Positions 16,542 through 25,421 of a DNA stretch of 64,000 bases are shown here, piece after piece. The notes below the pieces were generated by a model that was given only the letters and a program-made list of their open reading frames with translations, was not told where the DNA came from and ran no database searches. Location of the stretch: contig NZ_PVEN01000003.1 of assembly GCF_002973525.1 (NCBI RefSeq), positions 434,001-498,000 on the forward strand, in the 5' to 3' direction. Both the position numbers and the translations under genes were made by a program. The stretch is from Paraburkholderia sp. BL21I4N1 (GTDB taxonomy: Bacteria; Pseudomonadota; Gammaproteobacteria; Burkholderiales; Burkholderiaceae). Position 1 is the first letter of the stretch; every line of letters begins with the position of its first letter.

Positions 16542-17480
16542 GTGACTGCTTCTATCAGCGGAAACGGGAAAACGGCCACCGCCACCCGCCGCGCGTCGCC
16601 GATGGCGGCGCTTGCCGATCGCTGGATTCCGAAGCTGGTGCTCGCACCCAGCGTCGTGATCAGCCTGATCTTCGTGTATGGCTTCATCGCAATTACCGGC
16701 TATCTGTCGCTGTCCAATTCGCGGCTGATGCCTCGTTATGAGTTTGTCGGTCTCGATCGTTATCGCGAGCTGTTCGATAACGACGTGTTCTGGACGTCGG
16801 CGGCCAACCTCGGCTGGTTCGGGATTCCGTTCATCGGTATCTGTATCGGTCTCGGTCTGTTCCTCGCGATCCTGCTCGATCAGCAGATTCGCAACGAAGG
16901 CGCGCTGCGCGCCGTGTTCCTGTACCCGATGGCGCTGTCGTTCATCGTGACGGGTACCGCGTGGCAATGGATCATGACGCCGAGCGTCGGCCTCGAAAAG
17001 GTGTTCCACGACTGGGGCTGGACGAGCTTCTCGTTCAGCTGGCTGGGCGACCCGGACAAGGCGATCTTCTGCGTGGTGATCGCGGCTGTCTGGCAATCCA
17101 CCGGCTTCGTGATGGCGCTGTTCCTCGCGGGTCTGCGCGGGGTCGACAGTGAAATCTTCAAGGCGGCGCAGATGGACGGCGCGGGCTTGCCCACCATCTA
17201 CCGCAAGATCGTGATTCCGAGCATGCGTCCGGTGTTTTTCTCCGTGCTGCTGATTCTCTGCCACATCACGATCAAGACCTTCGACCTGGTCGTCGCGCTG
17301 ACCGCGGGCGGTCCGGGCACGTCCTCATCGCTGCCGGCTATTTTCATGTACACGTTTTCGTTCAATCGCGGGCAACTGGGCGTCGGCGCGGCTTCGTCGA
17401 TGATGATGCTCGCCACCGTCGTCGCCGTGCTCGTGCCGCTGATGTATCTGGAATCGAGGAGCACCCGCAATGCAGCCTAA
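16542..17480 (+). CDS. gtsB: Sugar ABC transporter permease (GtsB-like)
   Basis: This 312-aa inner-membrane permease of the MalF/UgpA type has about six helices, the first being LVLAPSVVISLIFVYGFIAI. The EAA loop that docks the ATPase is visible as EIFKAAQMDGAGLPTIYRKI. The frame opens at 16479, but the GTG at 16542 is preceded by AGGAG at 16530-16534 with 7-nt spacing, and the upstream codons overlap the intergenic stretch. It pairs with the next permease, which it overlaps by 11 nt. The sugar specificity is inferred from the operon. Confidence 0.88.
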   Translation: MTASISGNGKTATATRRASPMAALADRWIPKLVLAPSVVISLIFVYGFIAITGYLSLSNSRLMPRYEFVGLDRYRELFDNDVFWTSAANLGWFGIPFIGICIGLGLFLAILLDQQIRNEGALRAVFLYPMALSFIVTGTAWQWIMTPSVGLEKVFHDWGWTSFSFSWLGDPDKAIFCVVIAAVWQSTGFVMALFLAGLRGVDSEIFKAAQMDGAGLPTIYRKIVIPSMRPVFFSVLLILCHITIKTFDLVVALTAGGPGTSSSLPAIFMYTFSFNRGQLGVGAASSMMMLATVVAVLVPLMYLESRSTRNAA

Positions 17481-18327
17481 GATGACGATCAGCCGTGCCG
17501 TCATTTATGCGGCCTTGATTCTGTTCGCCCTGTACTTCCTGTTCCCGCTGTACGTGATGCTGTCCACGTCGTTCAAGGACATCGATCAGTTGCGCACCGG
17601 CAATCTGTTGACGCCGCCTACGCACTGGACCATCGATCCCTGGATCAAGGCCTGGAGCGGCGCCTGTACCGGTGTGCGCTGCGACGGGATGCAGCCGTTC
17701 TTCATGAACTCGGTGCGGATGGTGATTCCCGCCGTGCTGATCTCGTCGATCATCGGCGCGTTCAACGGCTATGTGCTGACGCACTGGCGCTTCCGTGGCG
17801 CGGACCCGATCTTCACGATGATCCTGGTCGGCTGCTTTATTCCGTTCCAGGCAATCCTGCTGCCGATGGCGCGCTTCGAAGGCATGATGGGTCTGTCGAA
17901 CACGACGACCGGTCTGGTGGTGGTGCACGTGATCTACGGGATCGCCTTCACGACGATGTTCTTCCGCAACTTCTACGTCAGCATTCCGGCTGAACTGGTG
18001 AAAGCGGCGCGGATCGACGGCGCGGGTTTCTTCACGATCTTCACGAAGATTCTGATGCCGGTGTCGCTGCCCATTTTCATGGTCTGCCTGATCTGGCAAT
18101 TCACGCAGATCTGGAACGACTTCCTGTTCGGGATCGTGTTCTCCGGCGTCGATTCGATGCCGATCACGGTGGCGCTGAACAACCTCGTGAATACCTCGAC
18201 CGGCGTGAAGGAATACAACGTGGACATGGCCGGCGCAATTATCGCGGCGCTGCCCACCTTGCTGGTCTACATCGTCGCCGGACGCTATTTCGTGCGCGGC
18301 CTGACGGCGGGCGCAGTCAAAGGCTAA
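17470..18327 (+). CDS. gtsC: Sugar ABC transporter permease (GtsC-like)
   Basis: This 285-aa MalG/UgpE-type permease has an N-terminal helix (AVIYAALILFALYFLFPLYV) and an EAA loop reading ELVKAARIDGAGFFTIFTKI. Together with GtsB it forms the membrane channel. The start ATG lies inside the end of gtsB (11-nt overlap), indicating coupled translation. A family-typical insert with two cysteines (GACTGVRCDG) lies in the first periplasmic loop. It appears complete. Confidence 0.88.
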   Translation: MQPKMTISRAVIYAALILFALYFLFPLYVMLSTSFKDIDQLRTGNLLTPPTHWTIDPWIKAWSGACTGVRCDGMQPFFMNSVRMVIPAVLISSIIGAFNGYVLTHWRFRGADPIFTMILVGCFIPFQAILLPMARFEGMMGLSNTTTGLVVVHVIYGIAFTTMFFRNFYVSIPAELVKAARIDGAGFFTIFTKILMPVSLPIFMVCLIWQFTQIWNDFLFGIVFSGVDSMPITVALNNLVNTSTGVKEYNVDMAGAIIAALPTLLVYIVAGRYFVRGLTAGAVKG

Positions 18328-18348
18328 AGCCGGGCTCAATCATCCGAG

Positions 18349-18382
18349 GACGGCGGCGCTGCCTATGAACCGCGCCGCCGTC
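18349..18382 (+). repeat. Second intra-operon hairpin, before the ATPase gene
   Basis: GACGGCGGCGC (18349-18359) and GCGCCGCCGTC (18372-18382) form a perfect 11-bp GC-rich stem with a 12-nt loop in the 105-bp gap between gtsC and gtsD. No T-run follows. It may tune expression of the ATPase or protect the upstream message. Confidence 0.55.
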
Positions 18383-18432
18383 ACCCGACAAGACGTTTTC
18401 AAGCAGTACCAGAGACAAAGAGGATTCACAGC

Positions 18433-19548
18433 ATGGCAAGCCTTTCCATCCGTGACGTGTACAAGACCTACCCGAACGGGGTGCCGGTTCTGAAGGGTGT
18501 CAACATCGACATCGAAGACGGCCAGTTCCTGATTCTGGTCGGCGGCTCGGGCTGCGGTAAGTCGACGCTGCTCAACATGATCGCCGGCCTCGAAACCGTC
18601 ACCAAGGGCGAGATCCAGATCGACGGCAAGACGGTGAATAACCTGTCGCCGAAAGATCGCGATATCGCGATGGTGTTCCAGTCGTACGCGCTGTATCCGT
18701 CCATGACGGTGCGCGAGAACATCTCGTTCGGCCTGAACATCCGCAAGGTGCCGAAGCAGGAGCAGGCGCAGATCGTCGAGCGCGTGTCGAACACGCTGCA
18801 GATCACGCACCTGCTGGACCGCAAGCCCGGGCAACTGTCCGGCGGCCAGCGTCAACGTGTGGCGATGGGCCGCGCCCTGGCGCGCGATCCGGTGATGTTC
18901 CTGTTCGACGAGCCGCTGTCGAACCTCGACGCGAAGCTGCGTATCGAGATGCGTTCGGAAATCAAGCTGCTGCATCAACGTCTCGGCACGACGATCGTCT
19001 ACGTGACGCACGATCAGATCGAAGCGATGACGCTCGGCGACCGCATCGCGGTGATGAAAGACGGCATCGTGCAGCAGTTCGGCGCGCCGCAGGACATCTA
19101 CGATTCGCCGTCCAATCTCTTCGTGGCCGGTTTCATCGGCGCTCCGCCAATGAACTTTATTCAGGGCAAGCTGGTGGAGCAGGGCGCGGGTGTCGCGCTC
19201 GAACTGGATACAGGTGTGGCGCGTGCCGCGCTAAACCTGCCGTTCGATTCGGCCAAGGTGAAGTCGCATGTGGGCCGCGAGGTGATTCTGGGCCTGCGTC
19301 CGGAACGTATCACCGACGCGCGCGGCGCGCATGGCGATAACTCGCAACTGCAGCCGATCGAAGTGAAGGTCGACGTGATCGAGCCGACAGGACCGGACAC
19401 GCTGGTGTTCGCGCAGGTGAATGGCAAGCGTATCGTGAGCCGCGTGCACCCGGCGTCGAATCCGCAGCCGCTCACGAATACCACGCTGTTGTTCGATACG
19501 TCGAAGGCGGTGCTGTTCGATCCGTCGAACGAAGAGCGGATTGCCTGA
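18433..19548 (+). CDS. gtsD: Sugar ABC transporter ATPase (GtsD/UgpC/MalK type)
   Basis: This 371-aa cytoplasmic ATPase powers sugar uptake. Walker A is GGSGCGKST (about residue 37), the Q-loop is in MVFQSYALYPSM, the ABC signature is LSGGQRQRVAMGRALARDP, and Walker B is FLFDEPLSNLDAK, followed by the switch histidine in VTHDQ. The C-terminal TOBE/MalK-like regulatory domain runs from about 235 to the end. It closes the operon and is followed by a classical terminator at 19598. Confidence 0.93.
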   Translation: MASLSIRDVYKTYPNGVPVLKGVNIDIEDGQFLILVGGSGCGKSTLLNMIAGLETVTKGEIQIDGKTVNNLSPKDRDIAMVFQSYALYPSMTVRENISFGLNIRKVPKQEQAQIVERVSNTLQITHLLDRKPGQLSGGQRQRVAMGRALARDPVMFLFDEPLSNLDAKLRIEMRSEIKLLHQRLGTTIVYVTHDQIEAMTLGDRIAVMKDGIVQQFGAPQDIYDSPSNLFVAGFIGAPPMNFIQGKLVEQGAGVALELDTGVARAALNLPFDSAKVKSHVGREVILGLRPERITDARGAHGDNSQLQPIEVKVDVIEPTGPDTLVFAQVNGKRIVSRVHPASNPQPLTNTTLLFDTSKAVLFDPSNEERIA

Positions 19549-19597
19549 TCGAAGACGAGAGCCTGACTGCCTGACCGCGTAGTCGGGTTCTGCAAGG

Positions 19598-19634
19598 AAA
19601 AACCCCATGCGTTTTTACGACGCATGGGGTTTTT
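19598..19634 (+). terminator. Rho-independent terminator of the gts operon
   Basis: AAAAACCCCATGCG (19598-19611) pairs with CGCATGGGGTTTTT (19621-19634) around a short loop, 50 bp after gtsD. The A-rich 5' arm also gives T-residues on the other strand, so it can serve the convergent LysR gene. Confidence 0.9.
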
Positions 19635-19667
19635 CTTTTGGGGCGCGGGATGCTTGCCGCTGTTTGC

Positions 19668-20585
19668 TCAAGCGTCCGGTATGCGCAGATCGGGATTGTT
19701 GCGCGACAACTCGCTCACCCAGTCGATAAACGCACGCAGCCGCGAACTCAGATTGCGGCGATGCGCGTACAGAATCGACAGCGGCGTGCTCGGGCTCGTG
19801 TGGTCGGTCAGGATTTCCTTCAGCGCGCCTTCCTTGATGAGATCGGCCACCATGAAGCGCGACGGCTGAATGATGCCGTGGCCAAGCGCGGCCGCGCCGA
19901 TGTAGACCGAGCCGTCGTTCACCGCGAGCACGCTCTTCAGCGTGACCTTGGCGATCTCGCCGGCCACTTCGTATTCGAACGGGAAGGTTCGGCCGGTGCG
20001 CGCCGACACGTAGTTGACCGCACGATGCTCGCTCAATTCTTCAAGCGTGGTCGGCGTGCCGTACTGCGCCAGGTACGCCGGCGACGCGCACGTCACAATG
20101 CGCGCCTGGCCGATGCGCCGCGCCACCAGACTCGACTCCTCCGGCGTGCCCATGCGGATCACGCAATCCACGCCGTCCTGGATCAGATCGATGTTGCGAT
20201 CCGCGAGTCCGAGCCGCACGTCGATCTCGGGGTACTGGCGGTAGAAATCGTCGAGCGCGGGCAACAGCAGCGCCCGCGCGAGCGTGCCGGACGTATCCAC
20301 GCGAATCGTGCCGGCGGGATTTTCGCGCTTGTTCGACAGCGACGATTCGGCCTCGGCGACTTCCGCGAGGATGCTCACGCAGCGCTCGTAAAAGGCCGCG
20401 CCGTCTTCAGTGACGCTGACCTGGCGCGTCGAACGGTTCAGCAGACGCACGCCGACGTGTTCCTCCAGCGCCTGGATCGTGCGGCTGACTTTGGCGCGGG
20501 GCAGGTCGAGCGATTCGGATACTTTGGTGAAGCTGTTCGCCTCCACCACCCGCGTAAATATCTCCATCGCTTCGAAACGGTCCAT
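19668..20585 (-). CDS. LysR-family transcriptional regulator
   Basis: This 305-aa protein has an N-terminal winged helix (MDRFEAMEIFTRVVEANSF, with SRTIQALEEHVGVRLLNRST as the recognition part) and a C-terminal periplasmic-binding-like effector domain. It belongs to the large CrgA/DmlR-like group. The frame extends 124 codons upstream in a low-quality sequence; the ATG at 20585 gives the standard LysR start. It lies downstream of a GST gene on the same strand, with a gap of about 170 bp. Its target genes cannot be deduced; the GST gene is one candidate. It ends in a convergent position against the gts terminator. Confidence 0.88.
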   Translation of the reverse strand: MDRFEAMEIFTRVVEANSFTKVSESLDLPRAKVSRTIQALEEHVGVRLLNRSTRQVSVTEDGAAFYERCVSILAEVAEAESSLSNKRENPAGTIRVDTSGTLARALLLPALDDFYRQYPEIDVRLGLADRNIDLIQDGVDCVIRMGTPEESSLVARRIGQARIVTCASPAYLAQYGTPTTLEELSEHRAVNYVSARTGRTFPFEYEVAGEIAKVTLKSVLAVNDGSVYIGAAALGHGIIQPSRFMVADLIKEGALKEILTDHTSPSTPLSILYAHRRNLSSRLRAFIDWVSELSRNNPDLRIPDA

Positions 20586-20757
20586 GTTTTTTGCCTTATC
20601 AGTAATGGGCGGAATTGGGTTTCGACGTGAAGTGTATAGGGTGGAAATCCTGTTGTCGCAGTGCGGGTTTAATGGACGACGAAGGAGGCGCCCGTGCGGC
20701 GCGCCGGCGGCCCGGTGCATGGCGGCCGCCGGCGGGTCGTTGGCGACGCTTGCCGGT

Positions 20758-21417
20758 TTAGTCGCGCTCGGGCGCGCCGAGCGGAAAGTACGAACGGTAC
20801 GGTCGCGCTTCGTCGACCGCGCGTGCGAACGACGGGCGCGCCAGCAGGCGCTTGCGGTACGCCAGCACGTGCGGATACGCCGCGCCGATGCGGTGCGTCC
20901 AGTCCGCGTAGAGCAGGAACGGCGCGGAGCCGCAATCGGCGAGGCTGAAGTGCTCACCGGCGGCCCACTCGCGCTGCGCCATCACGTCGTTCAGCCAGCC
21001 GTACGCGGTGTCGAGCATGGCGCGCGCTTCGGCGACGCCGAGCGGATCGCGCTCCGCTTCCGGACGCAGGCTGTCGAACACGATCCGTTGCTGCGGTGTC
21101 GAGATGTAGTTGTCGAAGAAGCGATCCATGCCGCGCACCTCCAGCGCGGCAAGCGGATCGGCCGGCAGCAGCCGCACCGGCCCGGGATGCACCAGCCCGA
21201 GGTACTCGATGATGACGCTCGCCTCCTTCACGGTCCGGCTGCCGTCGAGCAGCAACGGAAAGCGCTTGATCGGCCAGAGCGCGGCGAATTCGGCCATGAC
21301 TTGCGGGTCGTCGTGCGCCAGCTTGCGCAGTTCGAACGGCGTGCCGTTTTCGTAGAGCGCGGTCAGGACCTTCTGGCAGTAGGAAGAGAAGGGATGGGCA
21401 TAAAGCTTCAGGGGCAT
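20758..21417 (-). CDS. Glutathione S-transferase family protein
   Basis: This 219-aa protein has a thioredoxin-like N-terminal domain (LKLYAHPFSSYCQKVLTALY) with the likely active Ser/Cys, the cis-proline region IKRFPLLLDG and the glutathione-gamma-Glu contact KEASVIIEYL. An all-helical C-terminal domain contains the family N-capping box (SLADCGSAPFLLY). It probably conjugates or reduces electrophiles. A GTG 9 nt upstream (21426) is an alternative start; no strong ribosome site decides between them. The substrate is unknown. Confidence 0.85.
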   Translation of the reverse strand: MPLKLYAHPFSSYCQKVLTALYENGTPFELRKLAHDDPQVMAEFAALWPIKRFPLLLDGSRTVKEASVIIEYLGLVHPGPVRLLPADPLAALEVRGMDRFFDNYISTPQQRIVFDSLRPEAERDPLGVAEARAMLDTAYGWLNDVMAQREWAAGEHFSLADCGSAPFLLYADWTHRIGAAYPHVLAYRKRLLARPSFARAVDEARPYRSYFPLGAPERD

Positions 21418-21626
21418 CGTGGTCACCGTAGGGGTTGCTGGGGGGCGCTGTTGTGGCGCAACGACAGCCGCAAGGGCCGTTTACCCGACGACGAACCATA
21501 CCAGCGGAAATCGACATGCGCGGATAGCGCGCCAAGTTCGTCGGTGTGGCGCACGAACCCTGCGTAAAAACCGCGCACAGATGTGCACCGCCGCATTCCT
21601 ACGACAAATCTTCACAATGTTTTCGA

Positions 21627-21743
21627 GAAATATAGCGTAACATTTGAAACAATTGTAAGGATGCGGGTGTGGCGGATGAATGGTCCAGATCAACGGGCTC
21701 GGGGCGTCGCACCAAAAACAGCAATAACTCGGCGCACGGAGCC
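21627..21743 (+). repeat. Diverged copy of the fliD promoter/leader
   Basis: This stretch matches the region upstream of fliD at 25297-25416. Shared blocks include GAAATAT, an identical 13-mer GTAACATTTGAAA (21637 here, 25307 there), GGGCGTCG, and CGCACGGAGCC just before the start codon (21733 here, 25406 there). Distances to the ATG are nearly equal (112 and 115 nt). It therefore looks like a duplicated promoter plus ribosome site. Confidence 0.75.
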
Positions 21744-21748
21744 TTTGC

Positions 21749-21982
21749 ATGTCATCGATCACCACCACGTCGGTCAGTACCGCGACCGCCAGCGGGCAGA
21801 ACCCGATGCAGTCGGCGGCGCGATCGTTTGTCGGCGAGGGCTCGACCGGCAACGCGCCGACGAACCTGTCGAGCCTGGTTTCAAGCCTCGCGTCGGCGCT
21901 GGCGAGTGCGAACTCCGCAGCATCGCAGCCGGCCGTCGATCTATCTTCCGACGGCCGGGCCGGCGACGCGACAAGCGCCTGA
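21749..21982 (+). CDS. Truncated FliD N-terminus-like small protein
   Basis: This 77-aa frame starts like the FliD encoded at 25422: MSSITTTSVSTATASGQNPM here against MSTINNTSVNQATSSARNQV there, followed by QSAAR/QQAAQ, GSTGN, and LSSLVSSLASALASANSAAS against VASLVSALVNAKTAGQSAAL. The similarity continues into the upstream DNA. The protein stops before any hook-binding or cap domain, so it is a 5' duplication remnant or a small exported product keeping the FliD export signal. A GGAG ribosome site at 21738-21741 is well spaced. It lies 85 bp before the flgE-like gene and may drive it from the copied promoter. Confidence 0.65.
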   Translation: MSSITTTSVSTATASGQNPMQSAARSFVGEGSTGNAPTNLSSLVSSLASALASANSAASQPAVDLSSDGRAGDATSA

Positions 21983-22067
21983 GACTACCCGGCGCCGACT
22001 TCACGGCGCCGCATTCCTCGTCAGAACAACACCACCGAAGTTACGATTTTCCAGAACGGAGACCACG

Positions 22068-23573
22068 ATGGGATACCAGCAAGGTTTGAGTGGGGTGACG
22101 GCCGCGTCGCAGAATCTCGACGTGATCGGCAATAACGTCGCCAACTCGCACACGGTCGGCTTCAAGAGCGGTTCCGCGCAGTTCGCCGACATGTACGCCA
22201 ATTCGGTGGCAACGGCGGTGGGCAATCAGGTTGGCATCGGCACCCGGCTCGCCGAAGTGCAGCAGCAGTTCTCGCAAGGCACGATCAACAGCACCAACCA
22301 GGCGCTCAACGTCGCGATCAACGGCAACGGGTTCTTCCAGCTGTCGAACAACGGGACGCAGGTGTACTCGCGCAACGGCGTGTTCCAGCTCGACAAGAAC
22401 GGCTTCATCACCAATGCGCAAGGCCTGAAGCTGATGGGTTTCGGCGCGAACGGCGCGGGTGTCGTCAACACCGCGCAAACCGTGCCGCTCAGCGTGCCGA
22501 CCGCGAATATCGCGCCGCAAGCCACCACGAAGATCGTCGCCGGTTTGAATCTGAACGCGCAGGACAAACTGATGCTCGGCACGCCGACCGTCACACCCGG
22601 CGCAAACACGGGTACGCTGACCACGCCCGGCGCGACCATCACGCATCCGGCTTCGGGCACGAACAACGACAACTACACTGTCAGGTTCACGAGCGCGACC
22701 GCCTATACGGTGACCGACAACACGCTCGGCACGTCGACCACCGGCACCTACACCGCCGGCACGGCGATCCCTCTCGGCAACGGTCAGACCATCACGTTCA
22801 ACGGGCTGCCGGCCACGAACGACAGCTACACGATCGCGCCCACGCCGATCGCGTTCAACCAGAACAGCTCGACCACCTACAACTACTCGACCAGCACGAC
22901 GGTCTACGATTCGCTCGGCGGTTCGCAGACGGTCAACATGTACTTCGCCAAGACGGCGGCCGGCGCGTGGAATGTCTACGCGGGTCCGTCGAGCGGCGCG
23001 GCGCAACTGATCGGCCACGCGAATTTCAACTCATCGGGCACGCTGCTCGGCACGACCGACAAAAACGGCATCGCCACCACCACGCCGTTCGTGTTCAACT
23101 TCGGCGTGCCGACCACGGACGGTTCGTCGACGCCGCAGAACCTGACGCTGAACATCGGCGGCACGACGCAGTACGGCGGCAAGAACGGCGTCAACACGCT
23201 GCAACCCGACGGCTACGCCGCCGGCACGTTGACAAGCTTCACGATCGCCGCCGACGGCACGCTCACCGGCAATTACTCGAACCAGCAAACCGCCGCGCTC
23301 GGCCAGATCGTGCTGGCAAACTTCTCGAACCAGAACGGTCTGGTGAACCTCGGCAATAACGAGTTCCAGCAGACTTCGCAGTCGGGTGTCGCGCAGATTT
23401 CGGCGCCGGGTTCGACGAACCACGGCGTGCTGCAAGGCGGCGCGGTGGAAAACTCGAATGTCGATCTGACCAGCGAACTGGTCAAGCTGATTACCGCGCA
23501 GCGCAACTATCAGGCGAACGCGCAGACGATCAAGACGCAAAAGACCGTCGATCAGACATTAATGAATCTTTAA
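22068..23573 (+). CDS. flgE: Flagellar hook protein FlgE (paralogue)
   Basis: This 501-aa protein has the rod/hook N-terminal motif GYQQGLSGVTAASQNLDVIG and NNVANSHTVGFKS, the internal FlgE core (NGNGFFQLSNNG), and the C-terminal helix NVDLTSELVKLITAQRNYQA typical of the axial family. A threonine-rich middle domain (about residues 175-275) is an inserted variable surface domain. The frame extends upstream to 21669, but ATG 22068 has GGAG at 22058-22061 and gives the conserved start. It sits apart from the flgBCDE operon, next to fliC and fliD, so it may be a second hook gene. It would polymerise outside the cell after flagellar export. Confidence 0.88.
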   Translation: MGYQQGLSGVTAASQNLDVIGNNVANSHTVGFKSGSAQFADMYANSVATAVGNQVGIGTRLAEVQQQFSQGTINSTNQALNVAINGNGFFQLSNNGTQVYSRNGVFQLDKNGFITNAQGLKLMGFGANGAGVVNTAQTVPLSVPTANIAPQATTKIVAGLNLNAQDKLMLGTPTVTPGANTGTLTTPGATITHPASGTNNDNYTVRFTSATAYTVTDNTLGTSTTGTYTAGTAIPLGNGQTITFNGLPATNDSYTIAPTPIAFNQNSSTTYNYSTSTTVYDSLGGSQTVNMYFAKTAAGAWNVYAGPSSGAAQLIGHANFNSSGTLLGTTDKNGIATTTPFVFNFGVPTTDGSSTPQNLTLNIGGTTQYGGKNGVNTLQPDGYAAGTLTSFTIAADGTLTGNYSNQQTAALGQIVLANFSNQNGLVNLGNNEFQQTSQSGVAQISAPGSTNHGVLQGGAVENSNVDLTSELVKLITAQRNYQANAQTIKTQKTVDQTLMNL

Positions 23574-23662
23574 GCGGCCACGATGTTGTTGAAAATGGCG
23601 TATTCAAGAAATTTGCGCGATGGTCGCGCGAAGCGATAAGTGTCTATTGTCAAAGGGCTTTT

Positions 23663-23692
23663 CTTCGCGAGCTGAAGCTTTGGCTCGCGAAG
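23663..23692. terminator. Hairpin downstream of flgE
   Basis: CTTCGCGAGC (23663-23672) and GCTCGCGAAG (23683-23692) form a perfect 10-bp stem with a 10-nt loop, about 90 bp after the flgE stop. There is no T-run. It probably marks the end of the flgE message. Confidence 0.5.
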
Positions 23693-23919
23693 CTGACTGG
23701 GCGAGGCTCAGCCGGGGAAATTCTGCCAATTAGTTAGGATGGCCAATGCAATGAGCTGGGCTTGACAGATATCGACAAAACTTATTTAAGTCAAATTTCG
23801 ATAAATCTCTCAAGTTTTTTTGGCCGAGGCCGTCATTGGTGATGCGGTAGACATCAATTGAATGATTCCGCCGTTGCCGATGTCGGTAAAAAATCCAATG
23901 CTTATTTGAGAGATCTTCC
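23693..23919 (+). promoter_or_regulatory. AT-rich fliC upstream region with flagellar-type promoter candidates
   Basis: This region precedes flagellin. TTCGATAA (23797-23804) with CAAAAC about 16 bp upstream, and GCCGATGT (23876-23883), both resemble the FliA (sigma28) -10 consensus GCCGATAA. GCCGATGT also occurs upstream of fliD (25334-25341). Neither has a perfect TAAA -35 at 15-bp spacing, so the choice is uncertain. Confidence 0.35.
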
Positions 23920-25068
23920 ATGCTCGGAATCAATAGCAATATCAACTCGCTGGTTGCGCAACAGAACCTGAACGGCTCGCAAAGCGCTCTCTCGCAAGCC
24001 ATTACGCGTCTGTCTTCGGGCAAGCGCATCAACAGCGCGGCCGACGACGCAGCAGGTCTGGCGATCTCGACGCGTATGACGACGCAGATCAACGGTCTGA
24101 ATCAGGGCGTGTCGAACGCCAACGACGGCGTGTCGATGATTCAAACGGCATCGAGCGCACTGTCGTCGCTGACCTCCAGCCTGCAACGTATTCGCCAGCT
24201 GGCTGTGCAGGCATCGACCGGCACGCTGTCGACGAGCGACCAGGCTGCGCTGCAGAAGGAAGTGTCGGCGCAGATCTCGGAAGTGAACCGTATCGCGTCG
24301 CAAACGACGTACAACGGCACGAACATTCTGGACGGCTCGGCAGGTAACGTGACGTTCCAGGTCGGCGCTAACGTTGGCCAGACCATCAGCCTGAACCTGA
24401 GCCAGTCGATGTCGGCAGCAAAGATCGGTGGCGGCCTGGTGCAAACGGGTCAAACCGTCGGCACGGTGTCGGTCAGCACGGATACGGCCGGTGTTTACAC
24501 GTCGGCAGCGAGCCCGGCGATCACGGCAATCAACGTGTTGTCGGACGGCAAGGGCGGTTACACCTTCACCGACCAGAACAACCAGGCGATCGGCCAAACC
24601 GTCGCAGCCGCGATCCTCGGTTCGGGCGCAACGGCGGGTACGGGTACGCAAGGTACGGCACTGGCGCTCCAAGCCGCGGCAACGACGACGGCAGGCGCAG
24701 GTTCGGCCGCTCAGGCTTCGGCAGTGGCGCAGATCAACGCGATCAACAGCTCGCCGACGGTGTCGAACCTGAACATCAGCACGGTGACGGGTGCGAACCA
24801 GGCCATGGTGTCGATCGACAACGCACTGGCTACGGTCAACAACCTGCAAGCATCGCTGGGCGCCGCGCAAAACCGTTTCACGGCAATCGCCACGTCGCAG
24901 CAAGCTGAGTCGACCGATCTGTCGTCGGCACAATCGCAAATCACGGACGCCAACTTCGCACAAGAAACGGCGAACCTGAGCAAGGCGCAAGTGCTGCAAC
25001 AGGCTGGTATCTCGGTGTTGGCGCAAGCTAACTCGAACCCGCAGCAAGTTCTGAAGCTCCTCCAGTAA
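23920..25068 (+). CDS. fliC: Flagellin
   Basis: This 382-aa filament protein has the conserved N-terminal D0/D1 region (LGINSNINSLVAQQNLNGS, ITRLSSGKRINSAADDAAGL) and C-terminal D1/D0 helices (NLQASLGAAQNRF, and ending QQVLKLLQ). The variable middle (about 175-275) is short and rich in Ala, Gly and Thr. It is exported through the flagellar channel and polymerises under the FliD cap encoded downstream. A candidate FliA-type motif lies 37 nt before the start. Confidence 0.95.
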   Translation: MLGINSNINSLVAQQNLNGSQSALSQAITRLSSGKRINSAADDAAGLAISTRMTTQINGLNQGVSNANDGVSMIQTASSALSSLTSSLQRIRQLAVQASTGTLSTSDQAALQKEVSAQISEVNRIASQTTYNGTNILDGSAGNVTFQVGANVGQTISLNLSQSMSAAKIGGGLVQTGQTVGTVSVSTDTAGVYTSAASPAITAINVLSDGKGGYTFTDQNNQAIGQTVAAAILGSGATAGTGTQGTALALQAAATTTAGAGSAAQASAVAQINAINSSPTVSNLNISTVTGANQAMVSIDNALATVNNLQASLGAAQNRFTAIATSQQAESTDLSSAQSQITDANFAQETANLSKAQVLQQAGISVLAQANSNPQQVLKLLQ

Positions 25069-25421
25069 TACGAGCTGACGTCATTACGGCGGGGCACGCT
25101 GCGATGAGGCAGCGCCGCTCCGCCGGCTTCAACCATCCGGGACGCGCCAGGCGCCGGGTGTCGCTATTCCCGCCAAAAGTGGTGTTGCACCGCACCACGT
25201 CTATTTTTGAGCGCAAAGCGCTCAAATCTCCCATTTTTCAAAATTCAATGTGAATTGAACCGGGTTATTTCCGGGAAATTGTCACATCCGTATCAAGAAA
25301 TATGATGTAACATTTGAAAAAAATGTAAGCGACGCCGATGTGACCGGATAGAGGGCGCAACTGAACAGGCCCGGGGCGTCGAACCAGAGATCACGAACCA
25401 CTCGACGCACGGAGCCAACGC
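25069..25421 (+). other. fliC-fliD intergenic region with fliD promoter block
   Basis: After fliC there is an imperfect GC-rich stem (about 25088-25124) without a T-run. The second half (25297-25416) is the parental copy of the block duplicated upstream of the truncated FliD-like gene. It contains GTAACATTTGAAA (25307-25319), a FliA-like GCCGATGT (25334-25341) and a GGAG ribosome site (25411-25414). Confidence 0.5.
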
